Below, in pieces: positions 16,250 to 24,178 of a DNA stretch of 46,316 nt. Both the position numbers and the translations under genes were made by a program. This DNA is from Olavius algarvensis associated proteobacterium Delta 3 (GTDB taxonomy: Bacteria > Desulfobacterota > Desulfobacteria > Desulfobacterales > CAFBRK01): contig CAFBRK010000271.1 in NCBI GenBank assembly GCA_903231505.1, forward strand, positions 1-46,316, written 5' to 3'. Every line of letters starts with the position of its first letter. The first letter of the stretch is position 1. The notes beneath the pieces are model-generated. The model searched no databases, was not told the DNA's origin, and saw only the letters and a program-made list of their open reading frames with translations.

Positions 16250-17761
16250 CTATTCGGGGGCGACCCCTTCGAACGGATCGTATTTTTTCCATTCGTTCCA
16301 GACCCAGTCCTTGTTGTAATCAATCCTCCGGAACGGCATGACTTCATCGGTCAGGTCATGTTTTCCAAAGACATCCCGTAACCGAATCGTCGTGGGTTTG
16401 TGATTGGCCACACCACCTTTGCGGATCTGCCATCTGGCAATATGCTCCGGTGTCAGCGGCGGTTCATAGTTCGTCAGTGAGTACTCCATCGTCCCCAGTC
16501 CGATCTTCTCGGCGGCGGCCATGATGATGCGCGGGCTGAAGCCGTTTACCAGGCGGAACTTGTCGTCCCCGGCTTTACAGCCCTTTTCGTCGGCCGCCGA
16601 ACCCGGGCTCACGGGCGCCTTGTCGATGGCATCCAGCGTCGCCATTTCAACAGCCACCAAGTCCTTGCCGGCGAAAATGCCCACATCCGGGCACACGGCC
16701 AAACCGGCCCATGGGAAGCAGTCGCATTCCGGGACCACATCGATGGCACAGTTGATATAACCGACTTTGCCGCGGTCGAAACACTTCAGCGCACCCAGGG
16801 CAGCGTCTGCGTGGGCGATCATGGCGTTGGGGAAGTAGTTTTCCTCAAAGGTTATGCCGGTCATTCCGGAAAACAGGCAGGTCACCTGGCAGGAATAACA
16901 GAGTCGGCATTTTTCAGGATTCCACACCTTACCGTGGGCAACAACATGATGGGCACTGCGGGGGCATGAATCATCGCACATCTGGTGAAATTTACAGGCC
17001 TTGCCCGGACAATTGTCGGTAAATTTCGGCCAGCCGATGGCATCATGGGGATCGCCCCAGTGTGCCAGGTGGGTGATGTACTTGCCCCGTTTGGACTGGC
17101 AGCCGATGCCCAGCTGTTTCAGCACGCCGCCGTACATCGTGATGGAATGCCCGCGGGCGTGACCGATGACGATCATGGCGTCCGCTTCCGCAATCGCCCG
17201 GCCGATATAGGTCTCCTTGATAATAAGACCTTCCGGAATATCGACCCGATAATCATCTTCGCCGGCATACCCGTCGGCGATGAGCACCGGGCACCCGAAG
17301 GTGGCGTCGGTGTAGCCGTGGCGGATGGCGCCTTCCAGCTGGTATTGACTGATGGCCATGCTGTTGTATGTATGGTAGGATAGTGTGGTGTCGTTCACCA
17401 CGTAAGGATTGCCGCCGCAAGCCCGGACCTCTTCGACGATTGCGGCGATGTACTCCGGACGAAGAACCGCGGTGCGGTTCCACTCCCCATAGTGGATCTT
17501 GATCGCCACCTCGTCGCCTTTTTCGAAGCATTCGTTTAGCTTTGATTCGTAAAAAAGGTCTTTGGTCTTGCAGATCATCGACTCGGTCCAGTTGGTGGCA
17601 TTGGCTTCCGAGAACCAGACGGGGGCGGGACCCTTTTCAGTAAATGGGCCCCACTTTTTCTTGGTGGGGTTCCAGCTCTTGGACTGATAGGTGTCTCGCC
17701 CCCCTATAACCGGTCCCGCCATCTCGTTCCATTTGGTTGGCTCATACGTATACTCAGCCAT
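16250..17761 (-). CDS. DUF362 family protein with inserted iron-sulfur module
   Basis: This 503-residue protein is the first gene of the long operon. The DUF362 core shows 'GDEVAIKIHYGEWNRTAVLRPEY', 'PYVVNDTTLSYHTYNS', 'IVIGHARGHSITMYGGVLKQLGIG' and 'AGKDLVAVEMATLDAI'. Between them (about 245-350) is a Cys-rich module with two groups, CPGKACKFHQMCDDSC and CRLCYSCQVTC, fit for one or two Fe-S clusters. Further cysteines follow in 'VPECDCFPWAGLAVC'. It may be a redox protein, but the function of the family is not established. AAAGGAGG precedes ATG 17761. It has a paralogue immediately downstream. A link to the nickel-pincer cofactor is speculation based on operon membership and the absence of larA. 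Confidence 0.85.
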   Translation of the reverse strand: MAEYTYEPTKWNEMAGPVIGGRDTYQSKSWNPTKKKWGPFTEKGPAPVWFSEANATNWTESMICKTKDLFYESKLNECFEKGDEVAIKIHYGEWNRTAVLRPEYIAAIVEEVRACGGNPYVVNDTTLSYHTYNSMAISQYQLEGAIRHGYTDATFGCPVLIADGYAGEDDYRVDIPEGLIIKETYIGRAIAEADAMIVIGHARGHSITMYGGVLKQLGIGCQSKRGKYITHLAHWGDPHDAIGWPKFTDNCPGKACKFHQMCDDSCPRSAHHVVAHGKVWNPEKCRLCYSCQVTCLFSGMTGITFEENYFPNAMIAHADAALGALKCFDRGKVGYINCAIDVVPECDCFPWAGLAVCPDVGIFAGKDLVAVEMATLDAIDKAPVSPGSAADEKGCKAGDDKFRLVNGFSPRIIMAAAEKIGLGTMEYSLTNYEPPLTPEHIARWQIRKGGVANHKPTTIRLRDVFGKHDLTDEVMPFRRIDYNKDWVWNEWKKYDPFEGVAPE

Positions 17762-18062
17762 TAAGTTTACCTCCTTTCATTCATACACATGTGGAGGGTT
17801 GCGCTCGCCGAAACGTCTAATGGCACTACCGGATGGTGGTGATTTGCCGTTCGGCAAGCAGACGTGTCTTATGCTTCTCCTGTCATCACCTCCTTCCTAT
17901 TCGACATTTGATGCCGCGTGTGGTGCCTGCACAATCTTGTCTACGCCGGCTCGATGAAGCCCCGTCGAAAGGTTGTTGCAGGTGCAAATAACCACTGGGG
18001 TCCGGGAACATAAGGTGTGGGTCTGCGTGAAAACACACGACATCGGCGAACACTTTGAACAT
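17762..18062. other. Long 5' leader region of the operon; no gene supported
   Basis: About 290 nt separate the predicted sigma-54 start site from the first gene. It holds a dyad TTGCCGTTCGGCAA (near 17848) and, on the minus strand, a very strong GGAAGGAGGTGA near 17895. The latter is followed too closely by ATG ACA GGA GAA GCA TAA, a five-codon frame. A 12-codon frame (ATG TCG AAT … TAA) runs through the same site. A short regulatory leader peptide is possible but unproven. A longer minus-strand frame at 17886-18128 has no family resemblance and spans the promoter. Confidence 0.4.
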
Positions 18063-18078
18063 AGCAAACGTTGTGCCG
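18063..18078 (-). promoter_or_regulatory. Sigma-54 promoter of the mycofactocin/nickel-pincer operon
   Basis: On the minus strand the sequence is CGGCACAACGTTTGCT. It matches the sigma-54 consensus TGGCACRNNNNTTGCW at every fixed position except the first, with GG and GC exactly ten bases apart. Transcription would start near 18052. The gene for a sigma-54 activator ends about 195 bp upstream, and nothing else on this strand lies between, so the activator probably acts here. Upstream binding sites were not clearly identified. Confidence 0.75.
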
Positions 18079-18163
18079 AGCGGACTCCTGTACCGTCCGG
18101 GAATCCGAGTAACGATCGGTGAAGTCAATATTCCAAATGTTTACAAATAGTTATATGATTGTT

Positions 18164-18257
18164 CGGGGGTGACCGGGGTTCGACAGCGCCAGGACGAAAA
18201 TTCGCCGTGGACGGCCTGCAAGGGTAAATGTGACCCTTGGTGGGACGCGGACTCCCA
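18164..18257 (+). other. tmRNA-like fragment (5'-end motif and T-arm-like segment)
   Basis: The plus strand reads GGGGGTGACCGGGGTTCGAC from about 18165. This resembles the conserved 5' end of tmRNA (GGGG…GGNTTCGACNG). About 70 nt later comes GGGACGCGGACTCCC, which resembles a tmRNA T-arm lacking its TTCGA loop. No tag reading frame ending in Leu-Ala-Ala, no 3' CCA acceptor end and no full-length spacing is present, so an intact ssrA is excluded. It may be a degraded remnant or chance similarity. Confidence 0.2.
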
Positions 18258-18271
18258 TAATCTGCTTATAT

Positions 18272-19681
18272 TCAATGGATTTGTGTCGCAATCGGGAATT
18301 GGGGCGGGACGGGGCAATATGCCTCAAACCGGCAGCAGAGGTCATGAAAAAATTTTAAATTTATGTATCTTTTTAACAGCGTTTTACGGTTGATGCCGAG
18401 AATTTTGGCTGCCCGGCTCTGGTTTCCACCGGTTTCCGCCAGGATGTTAATGATGTGTTCCTTTTCGATATCTTCCAGCGTCCGGTTCGATTGCGGCAAT
18501 GTATGGATGTTTAACTGCAGGTGGGCCGGCAGGTGCTCCGGCAAAACGGTGTCCTCGTTGGTGAGCAGGTTGAGTTTGTTCATGGTGGCTTTGAGTTCGC
18601 GGATATTCCCCGGCCACGGATAAGCGGTCAGCAGCTCGGCAGCCGGTTTGGACAGCGCTTTAGCAGTCCTGTTGCCGGCCGCGATGTTTAAAAAAAAATG
18701 TCGGGATAGCGGCAGGATATCCTCCGGACGCTTGCGGAGCGGCTCCAGGCTAATTGAAAATGCGGCCATACGGTAAAAAAGGTCGCTTCTGATCTTCCCC
18801 TCACGGACGGCCTCGTCCAGAGACAAGTTTGTGGCGAGAACAATCCGCGTATCGATCTGAATTTCCCGTGTCTCTCCCAGGCGGCGGATCTTTCCGGTTT
18901 CCAGAAAGCGCAAGAATTTCTTCTGCAAATCCAGATCGATATTGCCGATTTCGTCCAGAAAAAGCGTTCCACCATGGCTTTTTTCCACCAGACCGATCCG
19001 CCCTTCGGATGCGCCTGAAAAAGCGCCCTTTTTATGTCCGTAAAGCTCGCTTTCGGCCAGGGTGCGGGTCAGCAGTCCGCAGTCCAAAATCACGAAGGGG
19101 CCATCCCGGCTCAGGCTGTTGCGATGAATGTACTCGGCCAGAACATCTTTTCCCACACCGGTTTCACCCTGGATCAATACCGTACTGTCGGTGGGCCCCA
19201 CCTTTTCCACCAGGGAATAGACCTTCTGCATGGAAGGGCTCGGGCACAACAAGAATTGATTCGTATCGGTAACTCGGGGCGGTTCATCTACTGGAATGGT
19301 TTTACTCCGCCGACGGTTGTCCTGGACCGCTTTTGACACCAGGGCCAATAATTCGTCCAGTTTAAACGGTTTGGTCACGTAATCCCGGGCCCCGAGTTTG
19401 ATCGCCTCGACGGCCGAATGAATATCCCCATATCCGGTGATCATGATGACCTCTACAAAAGGAGCTTTTTGCTTCAACCGGGTCAAGGTTTCAAGGCCAC
19501 TCATGTGGGGTAGCTTCAAATCGAGCAACACTACGTCGAACGCCTCTGCGTCAAACAGGACAAGGCCTTCCTCACCGCTGCCGGCGGTGGTGACGTCAAA
19601 GTCCTCCAACGTGAATTCGTTTTGGATGAGATGCCGGATGTTTTTTTCGTCATCGATGGCCAATATCTTACCCTGCAGCAT
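18272..19681 (-). CDS. NtrC-family sigma-54-dependent response regulator
   Basis: The 469-residue regulator has a receiver domain (acidic D10/D11, phosphoacceptor D54 in 'VVLLDLKLPHMSG', Lys in 'YVTKPF'). A AAA+ domain follows with Walker A 'GETGVGKD', 'DCGLLTRTLAESELYG', GAFSGA in place of the usual GAFTGA sigma-54 contact loop, Walker B 'GGTLFLDEIG', and 'YPWPGNIREL'. A Fis-type helix-turn-helix ('GNQSRAAKILGINRKTLLKRY') is near the C-terminus. The last 25 or so residues ('KFFHDLCCRFEAYCPVPP…') do not look like a normal NtrC end, so the stop codon may have been lost. ATG 19681 gives a normal receiver start. It probably drives the sigma-54 promoter just downstream, with the kinase gene upstream as its partner. 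Confidence 0.9.
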   Translation of the reverse strand: MLQGKILAIDDEKNIRHLIQNEFTLEDFDVTTAGSGEEGLVLFDAEAFDVVLLDLKLPHMSGLETLTRLKQKAPFVEVIMITGYGDIHSAVEAIKLGARDYVTKPFKLDELLALVSKAVQDNRRRSKTIPVDEPPRVTDTNQFLLCPSPSMQKVYSLVEKVGPTDSTVLIQGETGVGKDVLAEYIHRNSLSRDGPFVILDCGLLTRTLAESELYGHKKGAFSGASEGRIGLVEKSHGGTLFLDEIGNIDLDLQKKFLRFLETGKIRRLGETREIQIDTRIVLATNLSLDEAVREGKIRSDLFYRMAAFSISLEPLRKRPEDILPLSRHFFLNIAAGNRTAKALSKPAAELLTAYPWPGNIRELKATMNKLNLLTNEDTVLPEHLPAHLQLNIHTLPQSNRTLEDIEKEHIINILAETGGNQSRAAKILGINRKTLLKRYINLKFFHDLCCRFEAYCPVPPQFPIATQIH

Positions 19682-19883
19682 GACGAAAGTCTCCGTTTTA
19701 CTGGTGCCTTTGATGGGCTGACGTTGGATATCCACCCCCAATTAGCACCTTCGGTTTTCACTTAAAAAAGGGTTCAAGCGAAATTTTGAACAATGAACGT
19801 TGAACCCGGAGCCTGTAACGAAAGTCATCGAACCTGGAAGCTTCAGGTTATTTCTGTGTGTTTAGCAAGTGATGTTTGTCTTT

Positions 19884-19970
19884 CACTTGAACCCTCGACC
19901 CCTCGAATCCTTGGATCCTATTTTTATCCGTTCACTCGACCCCTCGACCCCTTGAACCCTTGGACCCTTA
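19884..19970. repeat. Two tandem arms of the CCTTGGACCC intergenic repeat
   Basis: The gap 19682-19972 between regulator and kinase genes contains two direct copies of a C-rich arm of about 36 nt, at 19884-19919 and 19933-19970, built from units like TCGACCCCT and CCTTGGACCC. The same arm appears as inverted pairs at 32063-32233 and 41464-41564. No gene is seen in the gap. Confidence 0.6.
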
Positions 19971-19972
19971 TT

Positions 19973-21178
19973 TCATTCACTCAAATGCAACGGAAATCGG
20001 AGTGTGAACCCGGCTCTTTGATCCCCTGTTGAATCAAAGAGAATATCGCCCCGATGATGCTGCACAATATTGTAACAGATCGACAGGTCGATCGCGTTGC
20101 CGTCTCCTGTAGCCAGTGTCATGCATGACGGATCGAAGATGGTGGAATGGTATCGTTCCGAATGGACACAGCCGGAATGCCATATCTGAATCTTCATCCG
20201 GCTGTCATCGATAGTGGACACAACGTCCAATTTACCCCCATTTTCGACACACAGAAAGGCGTGGTTGAACAGGCTTAAAAACAGGTGTTTGAGCTGGGAT
20301 TCTTTACCGATGATGGTGTCGAAGCCTTTTGTCAGGTGATTGTCAAAACGGATGTCGATGCGGTTGTCTTTCGCCCGCTGCCTGAAAATCGCAACCGTAT
20401 CGCGAATGACCTGCTCGATCTGGAGCGGCTCAAAATCATCCCCGGAGCTCCGGCTGAAGGCTTGAAGGTTCTGAATAATGTCCTTGCACCGATACGCCTC
20501 GGACTGGATTATCTCCAGGTATTCTTCAAAGCCTTTGAGGTGTGCTGTATCCAGCCCGTCTTTGGCTTTGCGTAGCCGCTTGAGCAGGCCTTCTGAAAAT
20601 CCGGCGATGGATGTCAACGAATTGTTGATTTCATGAGCGACCCCGGCAGCCAGAAACCCGATGGCCGCCATACGATCTGCCTGCACAAGCTTAAACTCAT
20701 ACTCCTTTCTCCGGGTAACATCCCGCATCAATAATATAATTTCGGCAACCTTCCCGTAACCGTCTTTAATCGGCGACGTGGTCCATTCGAAATATCGGCC
20801 GGAAAATTCTCCCTCCTGGATTAGAATTTCGCCCTGTAAGGTTTCTTCAGAAACCATGGTCTTGATCGACGGGCAGTTTTTACAAATGTCCTCCTTGCGA
20901 TAATAGGCGTGGAAACACTTTTTCCCGATGAGAGAAACCCCCGAAAACATGTTCTTTTGAATGTTATTGACAAAAACAATATTCAACTCACGATCTAAAA
21001 TGGTCAATCCGTCGCTGATGCTGTTGAAGATCGCTTCGAGCCGATTGCGGCGCTGGGCCAAAGACAGATTCAGCTTCTCGAGCTCCTTGATCTTGTGTTG
21101 GACTTCCTTGAAGTACCCGATTTTGGAACAGCCGATACCTTTGAAATCATGTCCGGTGTATTTGGAGGAATTTGCCAC
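19973..21178 (-). CDS. PAS sensor histidine kinase with degenerate ATP-binding domain
   Basis: The protein of about 400 residues has an N-terminal coiled coil ('VQHKIKELEKLNLSLAQRRN'). A PAS domain with a Cys motif ('KCFHAYYRKEDICKNC') follows, then the phosphoacceptor helix 'AAGVAHEINNSLTSIAGF' with its His. In the ATPase domain an N-box-like 'LFNHAF' remains, but the DxGxG box is replaced by 'WHSGCVHSE' and the later glycine loop is only partly kept ('TGDGNAIDL'). ATP binding is therefore doubtful and it may act as a phosphatase or sensor only. The start is uncertain: GTG 21178, just after the alcohol dehydrogenase stop, is used, whereas GTG 21256 would overlap that gene by 70 nt. It is the likely partner of the NtrC-type regulator downstream. 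Confidence 0.8.
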   Translation of the reverse strand: MANSSKYTGHDFKGIGCSKIGYFKEVQHKIKELEKLNLSLAQRRNRLEAIFNSISDGLTILDRELNIVFVNNIQKNMFSGVSLIGKKCFHAYYRKEDICKNCPSIKTMVSEETLQGEILIQEGEFSGRYFEWTTSPIKDGYGKVAEIILLMRDVTRRKEYEFKLVQADRMAAIGFLAAGVAHEINNSLTSIAGFSEGLLKRLRKAKDGLDTAHLKGFEEYLEIIQSEAYRCKDIIQNLQAFSRSSGDDFEPLQIEQVIRDTVAIFRQRAKDNRIDIRFDNHLTKGFDTIIGKESQLKHLFLSLFNHAFLCVENGGKLDVVSTIDDSRMKIQIWHSGCVHSERYHSTIFDPSCMTLATGDGNAIDLSICYNIVQHHRGDILFDSTGDQRAGFTLRFPLHLSE

Positions 21179-21186
21179 GATCGTTT

Positions 21187-22347
21187 CTATAGTGCCTGTA
21201 TGTACATGGATTCGATTTCTTCCGCGATATAACAATGGGGATTCGTCTGCATGCACAAGTCCTCGGCGGCCTGTTTAGCCAGAAGCGGGATATCTGTCTC
21301 TTGGACACCCACCTGGGAAAGACGGCGAGGCAGGCCGAGGGCGGAAATCAACCCTTCGATTTTTTCGGGAACCTGCTCTGCCGCTTCTTTCGTGGGTACG
21401 CCGCGCGTCTCTGCTCCCATGGCGTTGGCGATCTTGGCAAATTTTTCCGGCGCATGCTCCATATTCTCTCGCACCACCACCGGTAATAAAATGGCGTTGG
21501 CCAGCCCGTGATGCAGATCGTATATCCCCCCCAGGGGATGTGCCAGCGCATGCACGGCCCCGAGGATGGCATTGGAAAAGGCGATACCGGCCTCCAGGCT
21601 GGCGATGGCCATACCTTCAAAGGCGTCGATATCTTTGCTTCTCGCAGCCTTTTCAAGATGTTTGAAGACAAGCTGTATGGCATGAATCGCATGGGGGTCC
21701 GTCAGGGGCCAGGAAAGCGACGACACATAAGCTTCAATGGCATGGGTCAGAGCATCCATGCCGGTGGCGGCAATAAGCTCTTCGGATTTGGTCGTCAGCA
21801 GGACCGGATCGATCAGAGAAATATCGGCCATGATTGCCCGGCTAAGGATCGTCATTTTCACTTTTCGCTGCGTATCGGCGATAACGGAAAACTGGCTGAC
21901 ATCCGAACCGGTGCCGGCGGTGGTCGGAACACACAGCAGCGGCGGGATCGGCTGGGTAATCAGGTTGCACCCCACATAGTCCTGGATACGGCCATGGTTG
22001 GTAACCAGAATGGCGACCCCCTTGGCAACGTCCATGGGGCTGCCGCCGCCTAAGGCGACAATGACGTCGCAGTTATCCTGGTGGTACAGCTGGGCCCCAT
22101 GTTCGACCTGGAACGTCCTTGGATTGGTGACGACATCGTCAAAGACGGAATAACGCAGCCCTTCCTCATCGAAGTATCGGATGGCGGCATCCACCCAAAC
22201 GGCTTTCTGGATTCCCGGATCCGTGACCAGAAGAATGTGTTCCCCGCCCAATCGCCGGGCGCACTGCCCGACCTGGGAAAGGGCGCCCTGTCCGAAAATG
22301 ATTTCAGGAATCTCAAACTTCAGCAGGGAGTCTTGCGTTGTGGTCAT
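21187..22347 (-). CDS. Iron-containing alcohol dehydrogenase (group III)
   Basis: The 386-residue protein has the NAD-binding 'ALGGGSPMDVAKG' (about 98-110), 'VPTTAGTGSDVSQFSVI', and the metal-site pattern 'TGMDALTHAIEAYVS', 'GAVHALAHPLGGIYDLHHG' with the conserved Asp and His ligands. These enzymes interconvert alcohols and aldehydes with NAD(P). Some actinobacterial members are mycofactocin-dependent, so its position next to the mycofactocin operon and upstream of that operon's likely regulators is suggestive but not proof. It heads the run alcohol dehydrogenase-kinase-regulator on the minus strand. Confidence 0.92.
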   Translation of the reverse strand: MTTTQDSLLKFEIPEIIFGQGALSQVGQCARRLGGEHILLVTDPGIQKAVWVDAAIRYFDEEGLRYSVFDDVVTNPRTFQVEHGAQLYHQDNCDVIVALGGGSPMDVAKGVAILVTNHGRIQDYVGCNLITQPIPPLLCVPTTAGTGSDVSQFSVIADTQRKVKMTILSRAIMADISLIDPVLLTTKSEELIAATGMDALTHAIEAYVSSLSWPLTDPHAIHAIQLVFKHLEKAARSKDIDAFEGMAIASLEAGIAFSNAILGAVHALAHPLGGIYDLHHGLANAILLPVVVRENMEHAPEKFAKIANAMGAETRGVPTKEAAEQVPEKIEGLISALGLPRRLSQVGVQETDIPLLAKQAAEDLCMQTNPHCYIAEEIESMYIQAL

Positions 22348-22501
22348 CGTGGGGTCCTCTATGGCTGGGTCATCGGCTCTTTCCCCTAATGTGCATACAG
22401 ATTCTAATCAGAGAATGCAACATGTGGCACTCTAAACCGCAAACCCGAACGAATCGATCCGTTGGGGCGTTTTTCCATCGACATATGGCATTTCAGCAGA
22501 G

Positions 22502-22665
22502 GAGGCTGTGTCGTAATTAGAAAAATTGGTAAAATTCATTATTTTGTCATTCCGGACCTGATCCGGAATCCAGGTATTTTTTAATTATTTACACCTCTGG
22601 ATGCCGAATCGCGTTCGGCATGACGGACACATTTTAAGTGCTGTTTTGAATTAAGACACAGCCTC
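22502..22665. mobile_element. MITE-like element with 17-bp terminal inverted repeats
   Basis: Ends at 22502-22518 (GAGGCTGTGTCGTAATT) and 22649-22665 are inverted copies with one mismatch. Inside (about 22541-22625) is a REP-type double palindrome, starting GTCATTCCGG and ending CGGCATGAC. There is no coding capacity in the 164 bp. The GAGGCTGTGTC end resembles ends of several transposon families, so it is probably mobilised in trans. Confidence 0.7.
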
Positions 22666-22666
22666 A

Positions 22667-22825
22667 GAGGCTGTAATCCAGAATCCCGGACTGGACCAGG
22701 TGGAGCAACCGGCTAAGAAAAAGCGCTACAAAACAAAGCCACATGCAATGGGCCTTAAGGCCGACCGGAATTTAGACATCATTCAAAAACTATTAGCGCA
22801 AATTGAAGGCGAGGATTTCCGTTGA
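22667..22825 (+). pseudogene. C-terminal fragment of an unknown small protein
   Basis: An open frame without a start codon abuts the MITE-like element and ends at TGA 22823-22825. It encodes a Lys-rich stretch ('QPAKKKRYKTKPHAMGLKAD') and ends 'LLAQIEGEDFR'. The composition looks like real protein, and the upstream part may have been displaced by the element. I do not recognise the family. The remaining gap 22348-23233 otherwise holds only repeats. Confidence 0.35.
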
Positions 22826-22866
22826 TCCTGGTGGATGCCAAAAGTTTGTTATATAGGGAGCTCAGC

Positions 22867-23109
22867 CGAAGTCAAGCTGTAGTAAATCTACCGCGAACCT
22901 CGAATAACGCGGGTCGTAAGATCCCGCCGTCAGGCGGGGCCATGAAAGTCTCCGTTTGGCCCAAAGGGTGAAATCTTTTCAGATTGTTTTACAAATCTTG
23001 AACATTACAAATTGCATTCTTGGTCAAGTGGCCCGAATTTATAGTAACATCCCGATTTTGGTTCTTTTTAGCCAAGTGCTGAAAAGATTTCATGCAATTT
23101 TCGGGTTAG
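22867..23109 (-). repeat. Palindromic element family A, inverted and truncated copy
   Basis: Read on the minus strand it starts CTAACCCGAAAATTGCATG and continues 'AAATCTTTTCAGC', the same end as the copies at 32307 and 46111. It also shares the block around TTTGGCCC…GGTGAAATCTTTTCAG and the TACCGCGAA…TCGAATAACGC stretch. The interior has diverged and the far end, present at 32540-32571, is missing. Confidence 0.7.
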
Positions 23110-23233
23110 CCTCCACCGATGCGGACTTTGCCCGCTTCCCAAAGCTAAAGTGGATCAATCCCCTGAAAGCGTAACCGCTTGTGTCCCCCACTTCTTCCAC
23201 AGCTGGATTCATTTCAACCACCTGTCTTCTCTA

Positions 23234-24088
23234 CTAGCTCCATGCGGAGGCGTTATTGCGGACGAACTCAGCAAAGGAGACCGGCGCGTGACCGGCTGCT
23301 TCTTCAACACCGGCTGTCACCGAAGCAGTCAAACCCTCGCGCACCGCGCCGTATAAAATTGCCAGATATTGCACGGCCCCTTCAGGCAACCCGGCATCCC
23401 GTGCCCCCTGGAGCATCTCTTCTTCCTCCAGGGCATGGTAGGTGACCTCTTTGCCGGTGGTATCCGAGATGAGTTTGGCGACCTGGGTATGGTCCAGGGC
23501 CTCGGGCCCTGTAAGGTTGTATTCCTTCCCGAAGTGCTGGTGCTCAAAGGCCAGCGCCGCCACTTCCGCGATATCGACCGTGCTGATAAAACTTGTTTTC
23601 CCGTCGCCGGCGGCAAGAAAAATACCCCCTTTGGCAATCATCGGCGCGATGAATCCCGAGGAAAAATTTTCCATAAAGAAGTTCGGCCGCAGGATTGTGT
23701 TGTTCACACCGGATCCCATGAGATATCTCTCGATAATTCTCAACGGGGCTTCTTCGTTATAATCGACACCCATGGCGGAACAGAAAACAATATGGTTCAC
23801 GCCCTTTGCATTGGCCGTATCGATAAACGGCGCAAGCTTTGCCGGTGCTTCCGGGTCCATGGGCGGTGCGATTAAAAACACACCGGATACATCGTCCAGT
23901 GCCTTATCGAACGTATCGGGCGCTTCAAAATCCAATTTCACGGGTTCAACCCCGGGCAGAGTCTCTCCCTCAGACGGGTTCCTCGATCCCGCTTTTACCG
24001 TAAATCCCCGGGTGGTCAGTGCGTCGATGACGGCACGCCCCAAATTTCCTGTGGCACCGCTAACCAGAATTTTCTCGGAATTGGCCAT
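23234..24088 (-). CDS. NmrA-family NAD(P)-binding oxidoreductase
   Basis: This 284-residue Rossmann protein begins 'ILVSGATGNLGRAVIDALTTRG' (glycine motif GATGNLG), followed by 'VFLIAPPMDP' and 'HIVFCSAMGVDY'. 'NTILRPNFFMENFSSGF' and 'ISTVDIAEVAALAFE' come next, the pattern of NmrA-like/NAD(P)H-binding proteins related to quinone oxidoreductase QOR2. Such proteins often belong to redox or electrophile stress responses controlled by HxlR regulators. A divergent HxlR gene lies 141 bp away with operator-like palindromes between, so mutual regulation is likely. The substrate is unknown. Confidence 0.88.
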   Translation of the reverse strand: MANSEKILVSGATGNLGRAVIDALTTRGFTVKAGSRNPSEGETLPGVEPVKLDFEAPDTFDKALDDVSGVFLIAPPMDPEAPAKLAPFIDTANAKGVNHIVFCSAMGVDYNEEAPLRIIERYLMGSGVNNTILRPNFFMENFSSGFIAPMIAKGGIFLAAGDGKTSFISTVDIAEVAALAFEHQHFGKEYNLTGPEALDHTQVAKLISDTTGKEVTYHALEEEEMLQGARDAGLPEGAVQYLAILYGAVREGLTASVTAGVEEAAGHAPVSFAEFVRNNASAWS

Positions 24089-24178
24089 GATATCCTCTTT
24101 TTTTTGGATAAATACTTAGATTTGCACCAACGCTTAATACATGCTAAATTAACACTAATATATTTATTATCAAGTACG

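Noticed and set aside
17886..18128. Minus-strand frame of 80 codons over the sigma-54 promoter
   Set aside because: Arg-rich, no family pattern and no ribosome site. It begins upstream of the predicted transcription start, so it would not be on the operon transcript.
18164..18257. Functional tmRNA gene
   Set aside because: No tag frame, no acceptor end pairing with the 5' GGGGG, and far too short. Kept only as a weak remnant observation.
22337..22445. Sigma-54 promoter for the iron-containing alcohol dehydrogenase
   Set aside because: A TGCCAC…TTGCA pair exists on the minus strand, but the spacer is too short by two bases and the GG element is not matched.
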